Positions 22,865 through 30,761 of a stretch of DNA of 34,308 bases are shown here, piece by piece (the first letter of the stretch is position 1; each line of letters opens with the position of its first letter). The notes under the pieces are model-generated. The model worked only from the letters and a program-made list of their open reading frames with translations. It did not search any database and was not told where the DNA came from. The translations under genes and the position numbers were made by a program. The stretch comes from Stenotrophomonas sp. Its GTDB lineage: Bacteria; Pseudomonadota; Gammaproteobacteria; Xanthomonadales; Xanthomonadaceae. The stretch covers positions 1-34,308 of the forward strand of contig DOKO01000107.1 of assembly GCA_003510825.1 (NCBI GenBank), in the 5' to 3' direction.

Positions 22865-24973
22865 TCACTCAAAGCGCCAGCGTACCCCTGCGTACACGCC
22901 GCGGCCTTCGCCCGGCGTCGAGCGCGCGACATCCTTGCCCGCGTCGTTGTAGCCCGGCGTGACCGTGGCTGCGTAGTGGCGGTCGCCGATGTTGCGCATC
23001 TCCGCCCAGGCCTGCCAGCGGCCACCCGGTGCGTCGTAGCCGATGCGGCTGCCGAAGATCACGTGGCTGTCGGCCCAGTAGCTGTTGGCATAGTCCACCG
23101 CGATGCGCGAGGCGTACTCGGTGTTCAGTGCGGCATACAGGCCCGAGGCATGGTCGAAGCGCAGTTCGGCCTGGTAGCTGTGCTGCGGCAGGCCGGGCAG
23201 GCGGTTGCTGCCGAAGCGCGCGTCGTGGCGGTAGCGGAAATCGCTGAAGGTATAGGCCTGGCGCAGCGACAGACGGCCCGGCACACCCTGCCACAGCGTG
23301 CTGTCCAGCCCGGCCTCGATGCCGCGGTGCACGGTGGGGCTGGCGTTGTTCTCGGCCACGAACAGGTTCGGCACCGGCTGCAGCTCCACGCTCAACAGTT
23401 CGTGGTTCACGTGCGCGTAGTAGCCGGTCAGTTCCCAGCGGCCCAGCGCGGCCTCGCCACGTGCGCCCAGCTCCAGCGTGGTGGCGGTCTGGTTCTGCAT
23501 CGGCACCGGGGTGCTCTGACGGCCGGTGGACGGGCCGTTGCCCGCGCCGAAGAACTGGTTCGAACCCCAGATCATCGACCACGGGTGCGGCGCTTCCACC
23601 GAGCGGCTGAGGTTGCCGAACCACTGCGTCTGCGCACTGTGCTGCCAGGTGAAGCCCAGGCGCGGCGCGTAATCCCAATCGTGGTCGCGCAGGCGGCCGC
23701 CGCTGGTGGGCCAGGTCACCTGCACATCGCTGCGGGTGTTGATCAGCGCCAGACCGGTCTGCACGCGCAGGCGATCATTCACGGCCAGGTTGTTGCCGAT
23801 GTGCAGCGTGCTCTGGGTGCCGAGATGGCGGAAGTCACGCGTGCGCGTGCCGGCCGCATAGCCGTTGCTGGCAAAGCGCAGCGACTCGCGCACGTTGGCA
23901 TCCAGATCGTGGGTCACGCGCAGGCCGACGGTGGTTTCGCTGTCCAGCCCGAACAGCGGATGACGGCGACGGTAGTCCAGCGTGGCGTTGAGGTCGGCGT
24001 AGTCCAGCTGCTGGCGGTACAGGCTCTCGCCCAGGTCCATCGGGTACTTGTGGTAGACCAGCCCGGCCTGCAGCGAGGAATCCTCGTCGATCTGCAGGGT
24101 GGTCATGTTGCCGATCCAGGTGCTGCCCGGCTGCGGGCGGCGCGCGTCGATGGCGAGGTTGGCCGGGTTGGCCGCACGCGGATCATTGCGGATCTGGTCG
24201 CGGGTCAGGCGCCCGGGCGTTTCGTGATTGGTCTCGCGGTAGCGCACGAAGAAGCGCGTCTGCAGGTCCGGGCTGATCTGCCAGCCGATGTTGGCCATCG
24301 CGCCCTTGCCGTCGCCGCGCGCATGCTGCTGGTAGCCGTCGAACTCGCTGTCGGTGTAGGCCAGGAAGTAGTCGACATCACCACTGACGCCGCCCCAGCT
24401 GATTCCGCGCTTCTGGTAGCCACGGCTGCCGGCTTCGTAATGCAGCTGGACGCCGGCCGAATCGCGGCCGCTGCGGCTGACATAGTCGATGGCACCGCCC
24501 AGCGCCAACGCGCCGCGCTCGAAACCATTGGCGCCGCGCAGCACTTCAACGCGCGACAGCCACAGCGGTTCCAGCAGTTCGTAAGGCGTGCCGCCCGGGC
24601 CGGTCAACGGCAGGCCGTCGAGGGAAACGGCAATGCCCGAGGCATGCGCACCCGGCCCGCGGTTGATGCCCGAACCACGGATCGACACCTTGGTGCCCTC
24701 GTTGCCCGGCGACTGCGCGCTGATGCCGGGCTGGTAGGCCAGCACGTCGGCGCTGCTGGACAGGCGGCTGTCGGCCTTGGCAACGTCGATGACATTGCTG
24801 GCGCCGGGCACGCGCTTGAGCGCCTCGCGGGCCTGGGCGCTGGCATCGGCGGCGGTGACCTGTACCGCGTCCAGTGTGGTGGCCTGCGGAGCGGCGTGGG
24901 CGGTGGTGGCGAGGCCGAGGGACACGGCCAGGAACAGCAGGGAGGGGGTGGGGCGGTAAGACGGGAGCGACAT
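22865..24973 (-). CDS. TonB-dependent outer-membrane receptor, YncD/FecA-like
   Basis: The 702-residue product has a signal peptide (cleaved near AHA-AP, ~28) and a plug domain with LDAVQVTA, a TonB-box-like start. SIRGSGINRGPG, VSLDGLPLTGPGG and SRVEVLRGANGFERGALALG complete the plug. A 22-strand barrel then ends in the canonical GVRWRFE with terminal aromatic. From memory, the plug/barrel junction (TPGRLTRDQIRNDP) and the C-terminus resemble E. coli YncD/PqqU, a PQQ receptor. The FecA-type siderophore branch is related, so substrate is open. A 12-bp palindrome sits 17 bases before the start. No ExbB, TonB or siderophore gene is adjacent. Confidence 0.9.
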   Translation of the reverse strand: MSLPSYRPTPSLLFLAVSLGLATTAHAAPQATTLDAVQVTAADASAQAREALKRVPGASNVIDVAKADSRLSSSADVLAYQPGISAQSPGNEGTKVSIRGSGINRGPGAHASGIAVSLDGLPLTGPGGTPYELLEPLWLSRVEVLRGANGFERGALALGGAIDYVSRSGRDSAGVQLHYEAGSRGYQKRGISWGGVSGDVDYFLAYTDSEFDGYQQHARGDGKGAMANIGWQISPDLQTRFFVRYRETNHETPGRLTRDQIRNDPRAANPANLAIDARRPQPGSTWIGNMTTLQIDEDSSLQAGLVYHKYPMDLGESLYRQQLDYADLNATLDYRRRHPLFGLDSETTVGLRVTHDLDANVRESLRFASNGYAAGTRTRDFRHLGTQSTLHIGNNLAVNDRLRVQTGLALINTRSDVQVTWPTSGGRLRDHDWDYAPRLGFTWQHSAQTQWFGNLSRSVEAPHPWSMIWGSNQFFGAGNGPSTGRQSTPVPMQNQTATTLELGARGEAALGRWELTGYYAHVNHELLSVELQPVPNLFVAENNASPTVHRGIEAGLDSTLWQGVPGRLSLRQAYTFSDFRYRHDARFGSNRLPGLPQHSYQAELRFDHASGLYAALNTEYASRIAVDYANSYWADSHVIFGSRIGYDAPGGRWQAWAEMRNIGDRHYAATVTPGYNDAGKDVARSTPGEGRGVYAGVRWRFE

Positions 24974-24989
24974 GCGGACAGGCTGTAAA

Positions 24990-25001
24990 CCACTAAAGTG
25001 G
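24990..25001. promoter_or_regulatory. Palindrome upstream of the TonB-dependent receptor
   Basis: CCACTAAAGTGG has 5-bp perfect arms around AA, 17 bases before the receptor ATG. This is a likely operator position. It does not resemble a 19-bp Fur box. Confidence 0.4.
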
Positions 25002-25066
25002 CGCGCAAGTTAACAGGTCGCGGGCGGTACGTCACCCATCGGCGGCGTATGGGGGCTGCTGCACCT

Positions 25067-25090
25067 GTAGAGCCGAGCCCATGCTCGGCT
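25067..25090 (+). repeat. SMAG-like element, plus orientation
   Basis: GTAGAGCCGAGCCCATGCTC followed by GGCT is a GTAG-headed palindrome. It forms an inverted pair with the element at 25104. Confidence 0.8.
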
Positions 25091-25103
25091 TTGCGTCAGA
25101 AGC

Positions 25104-25123
25104 AGTCGAGCAAGCTCGACTAC
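25104..25123 (-). repeat. SMAG-like element, minus orientation
   Basis: On the minus strand it reads GTAGTCGAGCTTGCTCGACT. Its first base is the last base of the TAG stop codon of the serine hydrolase gene. It probably acts as a transcript-end hairpin. Confidence 0.75.
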
Positions 25124-26556
25124 TACGGAGCAGGCTTCGCCAGCGCCTTCGCCTTCGCATACAGCGCCTTTGCAGTCTCGGCATCGCCCAGCGCGGCATG
25201 GCACTCAGCCAGACTGTCCCAGGCATTGGCCGAATCCGGGTACAGCTCGGTGTTGAGGGCGAATACTTTCAGCGCCTTGCCCGCACCCAGGCTCTCGCGG
25301 ATCGCGTAGCCGCTGGCGTTGATCGCGCGTTCGCGTTCGCTGCCGGTGATGCGGATGTTGTCCTGCAACCAGTCGTGCATCGCCTGTGCCGCGCCAGCCG
25401 CCCCATCCGACGCATAGGCGATCAGGCGCTCGGACAGCACCGCACTCGGAAACTCCTGCGGTGCAGCCACCGCCATCGTGCTTTCCACCAGGGTGCTGGA
25501 CCACACGTTGCGCGCGCTGCCATTGGTCAAGTACACGAACACCCAGTAGCCGCTGGCCAGACTGCCTTTGTAGGCCAGCCGTGCACGCACGCGGGTGCCA
25601 CCATCGTGGCCGACCTGGGTGTAGCCATCGCTGCGCGTAGTGTCCCAGCCAGTGGAGAAGAAATTGCTGCCGCCGCTGGCGAGCTTCTGCGGCTGCCAGA
25701 GCTTTTCCAGTGTTGCTGTACGTAGCAGTTTCCCCGTGGCAAGTGCCTGCAGGAAGCGGTTCATGTCGCCCACGGTGGTCTGCAGGTCCGCGTGGCCCCA
25801 GCCATAGTGCGGCCACGGATCTTCACCGGCCGCCTGCAACGCGCCGTCCTTGCCGGTATACGGCACTGCCGCGCGTGCTGCTGGCACGCTGTCCAGCCCC
25901 CACGACGTACTGCGCATCTTCAGCGGCTGCAGGATGCGTTCGCGGGCGATGTCCGGATAGGGCTTGCGGTAGTGCGCTTCCAGCAATGCAGTCAGCACCA
26001 GATAGTTGGCCTGGGTGTACTGCACGCGGCTGCCGGTGGCGAACTGCATCGGCGCCGCGCCGGCCACGTTCAGTGCAGCGGCAAGATCCGGCGCAACGCC
26101 GGGGTAGCCCTTGCTCACCCAGCGGTTGTCCACGCGATCGTAGTACTCGGCGATGCCAGAGCTGTGGTTGAGGAAATCGCGCACGTGGATCGCCTGCCAG
26201 GTGGCGGGCAGATCCGGCACATAGCGGCTGGCGGGCGCGTCGAGATCCAGCGTGCCCTGATCGACCAGCTGCATCACCAGCGTGCTGGTCAGCAGCTTGG
26301 CCATCGACTGCGCGGCGAAGATGCTGTCGACGGTGGCCACTGCATGCGTGGCCGGGTCGCGTTCACCGCTGGCGCCCTGGTAGAGCACGTGGCCGTTGTG
26401 GGCGACGAGCACGGCCTGACCGGCAATGCCATAGCGCTCGCGGTTGATCTGCAGTTGGGTGTCCAGCCGGGTCGAAAGCCCGTCGCGAACATCACGCGCC
26501 GAAGCGGGCAGGGTGACTGCCAGGGCGCAGAAGAGCGAAGCAAGGGCGCGATACAT
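25123..26556 (-). CDS. Exported serine hydrolase, beta-lactamase-related family, with C-terminal TPR-like tail
   Basis: The 477-residue product has a signal peptide (MYRALASLFCALAVTLPASA, ~20). SxxK is S84/K87 (QSMAK) and HxG is H317/G319 (HDG). The middle motif is atypical: at the usual YxN position it reads Y180-T-Q (VQYTQANYLVL), so Asn is replaced by Gln. The region NHSSGIAEYYD matches the family's HTSGL block. Residues ~437-474 (YPDSANAWDSLAECHAALGD) form a TPR-like tail, as in some exported esterase-like members. The substrate cannot be read. Its stop borders a SMAG pair, and another SMAG pair separates it from hutU. Confidence 0.85.
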   Translation of the reverse strand: MYRALASLFCALAVTLPASARDVRDGLSTRLDTQLQINRERYGIAGQAVLVAHNGHVLYQGASGERDPATHAVATVDSIFAAQSMAKLLTSTLVMQLVDQGTLDLDAPASRYVPDLPATWQAIHVRDFLNHSSGIAEYYDRVDNRWVSKGYPGVAPDLAAALNVAGAAPMQFATGSRVQYTQANYLVLTALLEAHYRKPYPDIARERILQPLKMRSTSWGLDSVPAARAAVPYTGKDGALQAAGEDPWPHYGWGHADLQTTVGDMNRFLQALATGKLLRTATLEKLWQPQKLASGGSNFFSTGWDTTRSDGYTQVGHDGGTRVRARLAYKGSLASGYWVFVYLTNGSARNVWSSTLVESTMAVAAPQEFPSAVLSERLIAYASDGAAGAAQAMHDWLQDNIRITGSERERAINASGYAIRESLGAGKALKVFALNTELYPDSANAWDSLAECHAALGDAETAKALYAKAKALAKPAP

Positions 26557-26638
26557 CGCGGTGGTCCGTCAGCGGCGATGGCGCATCTTGGTCAGGGCGG
26601 GAGATCGGGTCAAGAGCACCGATTCCCGCACCAGGGAA

Positions 26639-26661
26639 AGCCGGCCAGCGGCCGGCTCTAC
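26639..26661 (-). repeat. SMAG-like element, minus orientation
   Basis: On the minus strand it reads GTAGAGCCGGCCGCTGGCCG followed by GCT, in the gap between the serine hydrolase and hutU. Confidence 0.75.
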
Positions 26662-26673
26662 CACACGTTCAAG

Positions 26674-26696
26674 GTAGCGCCGGGCCGTGCCCGGCG
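26674..26696 (+). repeat. SMAG-like element, plus orientation
   Basis: GTAGCGCCGGGCCGTGCCCG followed by GCG forms the second half of a two-element cluster just downstream of the hutU stop. It probably serves as the hut operon 3' hairpin. Confidence 0.75.
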
Positions 26697-26704
26697 ACGC
26701 TCGG

Positions 26705-28372
26705 TCAGCCCAGAATACCCGGCAGATCCAGCCCCTTCTCCTTCGCGCACTCCACCGCGATCTCATACCCGGCATCGGCATGGCGCATCACACCGGTGGC
26801 CGGGTCGTTCCACAGCACGCGCGCAATCCGCTTCGCGGCCGCCTCGGTGCCATCGCAGACAATCACCATGCCAGCGTGCTGCGAGAAGCCCATGCCCACG
26901 CCGCCGCCGTGGTGCAGCGACACCCAGGTCGCGCCGCTGGCGGTGTTGAGCAGGGCGTTCAGCAGCGGCCAGTCGGACACCGCATCGGAACCATCGGCCA
27001 TCGCCTCGGTCTCGCGGTTCGGCGAAGCCACGCTGCCGCTGTCCAGATGATCGCGGCCGATCACCACCGGTGCCTTCAGTTCGCCGTTGGCCACCATCTC
27101 GTTGAAGGCCAGGCCCAGGCGATCGCGGTCGCCCAGCCCCACCCAGCAGATGCGCGCGGGCAGGCCCTGGAACTTGATCTTCTCGGCAGCCATGTCCAGC
27201 CAGCGGTGCAGGTGCGGGTTGTCCGGAATCAGTTCCTTCACCTTGGCATCGGTCTTGGCGATGTCTTCCGGGTCGCCGCTCAGCGCCGCCCAACGGAACG
27301 GGCCGATGCCGCGGCAGAACAGCGGGCGGATGTAGGCTGGCACGAAACCGGGGAAGTCGAACGCATTGGCCACGCCTTCTTCCAGCGCCATCTGCCGCAG
27401 GTTGTTGCCGTAGTCCACGGTCGGCACGCCCAGCGCATGGAAGCCGAGCATGGCGCGGATGTGGTTGGCCATCGACGCACGCGCGGCCTTTTCCACGTCC
27501 TTCGGTGCAGAAACACGCTTCTCGTCCCACTGCTCGACGGTCCAGCCCTGCGGCAGGTAGCCGTTCACCGGGTCGTGCGCCGAGGTCTGGTCGGTCAGCA
27601 GGTCCGGCTTGATGCCGCGTTCCAGCAGTTCGGCCAGCACGTCAGCCACGTTGCCCAGCAGGCCCACCGACTTCGGCGTGCCCGCCTTGCAGGCTTCATC
27701 GATCAGCCGCAGCGCTTCATCCAGGTTGTCGGTCCAGGTGTCCAGGTAGCCGGTGCGCAGGCGCATGTCGATGCTGCTCTTGCGGCACTCCACGGCCAGG
27801 CACGAGGCGCCGGCCATCACCGCGGCCAGCGGCTGCGCGCCGCCCATGCCGCCCAGGCCGCCGGTGAACAGCCACTTGCCGGTCAGGTCGCCACCGAAAT
27901 GCTGGCGGCCCATTTCCACGAAGGTCTCGTAGGTGCCCTGCACGATGCCCTGCGCGCCGATGTAGATCCAGCTGCCGGCGGTCATCTGGCCGTACATGGC
28001 CAGGCCCTTCCTATCCAGTTCGTTGAAGTGGTCCCAGTTGGCCCAGCGCGGTACCAGGTTGGAATTGGCGATCAGCACGCGCGGTGCATCGGCATGCGTG
28101 CGGAACACGCCCACCGGCTTGCCCGACTGCACCAGCAGGGTCTGGTCATCGTCCAGCCGCTTGAGCGTTTCGACGATGGCGTCGAAGCTCTCCCAGTCGC
28201 GCGCGGCGCGGCCGATGCCGCCGTACACCACCAGTTCCTGCGGGCGCTCGGCCACGTCCGGGTGCAGGTTGTTCATCAGCATGCGCAGCGGCGCTTCGGT
28301 CAGCCAGCTCTTGGCGTTCAGCGTGGTGCCGGTGGGCGCGATGATGGTGCGGCTGGGGTCGTTGCGGGTCAT
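26705..28372 (-). CDS. hutU: Urocanate hydratase
   Basis: HutU converts urocanate to imidazolonepropionate in the cytoplasm, with tightly bound NAD+. The 555 residues match the family length. Diagnostic blocks are NNLHPDVAE, YGGIGRAARDW, TAGSWIYIGAQGIVQGTYET, WLFTGGLGGMGGAQP (the NAD-binding region, ~168-181), LFCRGIGPFRW and ARICWVGLGDRDR. C409 in the last block corresponds to catalytic Cys410 of the Pseudomonas putida enzyme. The start overlaps the hutG stop (ATGA at 28369-28372). It is the last gene of the hutIHGU operon, followed by two SMAG elements. Order and overlaps indicate co-translation. Confidence 0.97.
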   Translation of the reverse strand: MTRNDPSRTIIAPTGTTLNAKSWLTEAPLRMLMNNLHPDVAERPQELVVYGGIGRAARDWESFDAIVETLKRLDDDQTLLVQSGKPVGVFRTHADAPRVLIANSNLVPRWANWDHFNELDRKGLAMYGQMTAGSWIYIGAQGIVQGTYETFVEMGRQHFGGDLTGKWLFTGGLGGMGGAQPLAAVMAGASCLAVECRKSSIDMRLRTGYLDTWTDNLDEALRLIDEACKAGTPKSVGLLGNVADVLAELLERGIKPDLLTDQTSAHDPVNGYLPQGWTVEQWDEKRVSAPKDVEKAARASMANHIRAMLGFHALGVPTVDYGNNLRQMALEEGVANAFDFPGFVPAYIRPLFCRGIGPFRWAALSGDPEDIAKTDAKVKELIPDNPHLHRWLDMAAEKIKFQGLPARICWVGLGDRDRLGLAFNEMVANGELKAPVVIGRDHLDSGSVASPNRETEAMADGSDAVSDWPLLNALLNTASGATWVSLHHGGGVGMGFSQHAGMVIVCDGTEAAAKRIARVLWNDPATGVMRHADAGYEIAVECAKEKGLDLPGILG

Positions 28373-29223
28373 GCGGCGCTCCGGTTCGTAGCGAATTCAA
28401 GGCAGGCGTTGAGCACCTGCGCCAGCGTGTGGCGCAGCGGTGCGGCGTGTTCGGGGTCAAGCGGGGTGGGCCAGCTGTGCTCGTCCACCTGGTCGGGCAG
28501 CGGCTCGTGCATGTAGCCACGGCAGGCCAGTTCCATCTGCAGCGTGTGCACGCCACCGGGGATGTCGCTGTAGTGGCGGGTGATCCAGCCGCCCTTGAAG
28601 CGGCCGTTGCGCACCTGGCTCATGCCGCTGATTTTCAGCAGGTTATCCACCACATCGCTCAGTGCGTTGTCGCAGGAGGTGTCCGGTGCACCGGACGGGC
28701 CGGCCGTGCCCAGGTTGAACTGCGGCAGTTCGCCATCGAACAGGTGCGGAATATGCGAGCGGATCGAATGCGCGTCATACACCACCACCGTCCCGTGGCG
28801 CTGGCGCAGCCGTGCGATCTGCGCGGCCAGCGCATCGTGGTAGGGCGCGAAATACGTGTCGCGGCGGCGCGCGATCTCCCCCTCATCCGGCTCGCGGCCG
28901 GCGTGGTACAGCGGCTGGTTGTCGAAGGTGGTCAGCGGGCACAGGCCGGTGGTGTTCTGGCCCGGGTACAGCGACACGCCGCTGGGGTCGCGGTTGAGGT
29001 CGATCACCGAACGCGAGATCGCCGAGCGCACGGTGGTCGCGCCCATCCCGCGCACGAAGTCGTAGAGGTCGTGCACCCACCAGTCGGCATCGCGCCGCGC
29101 CAGCCACGGCGAGTGGTAATCGCCCATCAGCTCGTGCGGCAGCTCGCTGCCGGTGTGCGGGAAGCTGACGATCAACGGGGCATCGCCCTCGTGCACCGTC
29201 AGCCATTCGGGGCGGGCATTCAT
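28369..29223 (-). CDS. hutG: N-formylglutamate deformylase
   Basis: HutG hydrolyses N-formylglutamate to glutamate and formate, the last step of the HutF branch of histidine degradation. The 284-residue product belongs to the N-formylglutamate amidohydrolase family, with VHEGDAPLIVSFPHTGSELP at the start, RRDADWWVHDLYDFVRGMGA and VYDAHSIRSHIPHLF. The last two carry His/Asp residues likely to bind metal. This is the deformylase type, not formiminoglutamase, and agrees with the divergent hutF. Both ends overlap neighbours by ATGA (hutH stop at 29220, hutU start at 28372). Confidence 0.95.
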   Translation of the reverse strand: MNARPEWLTVHEGDAPLIVSFPHTGSELPHELMGDYHSPWLARRDADWWVHDLYDFVRGMGATTVRSAISRSVIDLNRDPSGVSLYPGQNTTGLCPLTTFDNQPLYHAGREPDEGEIARRRDTYFAPYHDALAAQIARLRQRHGTVVVYDAHSIRSHIPHLFDGELPQFNLGTAGPSGAPDTSCDNALSDVVDNLLKISGMSQVRNGRFKGGWITRHYSDIPGGVHTLQMELACRGYMHEPLPDQVDEHSWPTPLDPEHAAPLRHTLAQVLNACLEFATNRSAA

Positions 29224-30761
29224 GCCTGCGGCTCCACGGTCGGCAGCAGTTCGCCCAGGCCCTGTGCCAGTGCGCCGCTGCGCACCAGGTTCGTGGCGAC
29301 CACCATGTCCGGGTGGAAGTAGCGGTCTTCTTCCAGCGTCGGCACCTGCGCGCGCAGGGTGGCACGCACGGTTTCCAGTGCAGCGCTGGAGCGTAGCGGC
29401 GCGTGGAAATCGCAGCCCTGCGCGGCGGCCAGCAGCTCGATGCCGATCACGTTGGCCGCGTTCTCGGCCATCTGCATCAGGCGGCGCGCGCCGTGTGCGG
29501 CCATCGAGACATGGTCTTCCTGGTTGGCCGAGGTCGGGATCGAATCGACGCTGGCCGGGTAGGCGCGCTGCTTGTTTTCAGAGACCAGCGCGGCGGCGGT
29601 CACCTGCGGAATCATGAAGCCGGAATTCAGGCCCGGGCGCGGGGTCAGGAACGCGGGCAGGCCGGACAGTGCCGGGTCGACCAGCATCGCCAGGCGGCGC
29701 TCGCTGATCGAACCGATCTCGCACACGGCCATCGCCAGCATGTCGGCGGCGAAGGCCACCGGCTCGGCGTGGAAGTTGCCGCCGGACAGTGCTTCGCCCG
29801 TGTCGGTGAACACCAGCGGATTGTCGGAGACACCGTTGGCTTCGATCTCCAGCGTGGTCGCAGCCTGGCGCAGGATGTCCAGCGCCGCGCCCATCACCTG
29901 CGGCTGGCAGCGCAGGCAGTACGGATCCTGCACGCGCACATCGTTGTCGCGGTGCGATTCGCGGATGTCCGAGCCCTGCATCAGCGAACGCAGGGTGGCG
30001 GCGGTGGCGATCTGCCCGCGCTGCCCACGGATGGCGTGGATGCGCGGGTCGAACGGCGTGTCCGAACCCTTGGCCGCTTCCACCGACAGCGCACCGGTCA
30101 CCAGCGCGGCCTGGAACACGGTCTCGATCTCGAACAGACCGGCCAGCGCATACGCCGTGGAGAACTGGGTGCCGTTGAGCAGGGCCAGGCCTTCCTTTGC
30201 GTCCAGTTCCACCGGCTGCAGGCCGGCGCGTGCCAGTGCGTCCATCGCCGGCAGACGCTCCTCGCCGATGAAGGCCTCGCCCACGCCCAGCATCACGCTG
30301 GCCAGGTGCGAAAGCGGTGCCAGGTCACCGGACGCACCGACAGAGCCCTGCGCCGGCACCACCGGCAGTACGCCCTTCACCAGCATCGCCTCCAGCAGCA
30401 GCAGGGTTTCCTCGCGCACGCCCGAAGCGCCCTGGGCCAGGCTGACCAGCTTCAGCGCCATCATCAGCCGCACCACGCTGGCCGGCATCGGCTCGCCCAC
30501 GCCGGCGGCATGCGAAAGCACGATGTTCCGCTGCAGGGTGGCCAGGTCTTCGCGCTCGATGCGCACACTGGCCAGCTTGCCGAAGCCGGTGTTGATGCCA
30601 TACACCGGCGCGCCCTTGGCGACGATGGCGGCCACCGCGGCGGCACTGGCGCGCACCACCGGCAGCGCAGCCGGGTCCAGTGCAAGCGGCGCACCGCGGT
30701 AGACCTGCCGCCACTGGGCGAGGGTGACATGGCCGGGGCGAAGAACCAGGGTGTTGCTCAT
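29220..30761 (-). CDS. hutH: Histidine ammonia-lyase
   Basis: HutH deaminates histidine to urocanate, the first step of the pathway. The 513-residue product has the self-forming MIO cofactor triad A143-S144-G145 in GSVGASGDLAPLSHLASV. The catalytic Tyr is Y54 in VYGINTGFGKLA. Other conserved family blocks are LLNGTQFSTA, QDPYCLRCQPQVMGAALDIL, NFHAEPVAFAAD and FMIPQVTAAAL. Length and motifs are complete. Its start overlaps the hutI stop (ATGA at 30758-30761) and its stop overlaps the hutG start. Confidence 0.98.
   Translation of the reverse strand: MSNTLVLRPGHVTLAQWRQVYRGAPLALDPAALPVVRASAAAVAAIVAKGAPVYGINTGFGKLASVRIEREDLATLQRNIVLSHAAGVGEPMPASVVRLMMALKLVSLAQGASGVREETLLLLEAMLVKGVLPVVPAQGSVGASGDLAPLSHLASVMLGVGEAFIGEERLPAMDALARAGLQPVELDAKEGLALLNGTQFSTAYALAGLFEIETVFQAALVTGALSVEAAKGSDTPFDPRIHAIRGQRGQIATAATLRSLMQGSDIRESHRDNDVRVQDPYCLRCQPQVMGAALDILRQAATTLEIEANGVSDNPLVFTDTGEALSGGNFHAEPVAFAADMLAMAVCEIGSISERRLAMLVDPALSGLPAFLTPRPGLNSGFMIPQVTAAALVSENKQRAYPASVDSIPTSANQEDHVSMAAHGARRLMQMAENAANVIGIELLAAAQGCDFHAPLRSSAALETVRATLRAQVPTLEEDRYFHPDMVVATNLVRSGALAQGLGELLPTVEPQA

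Noticed and set aside
22976..24988. 670-residue plus-strand frame
   Set aside because: It is antisense to the TonB-dependent receptor, which ends in a canonical barrel C-terminus.
26687..28516. 609-residue plus-strand frame over hutU
   Set aside because: hutU is unmistakable on the other strand; the plus frame has no recognisable domain.
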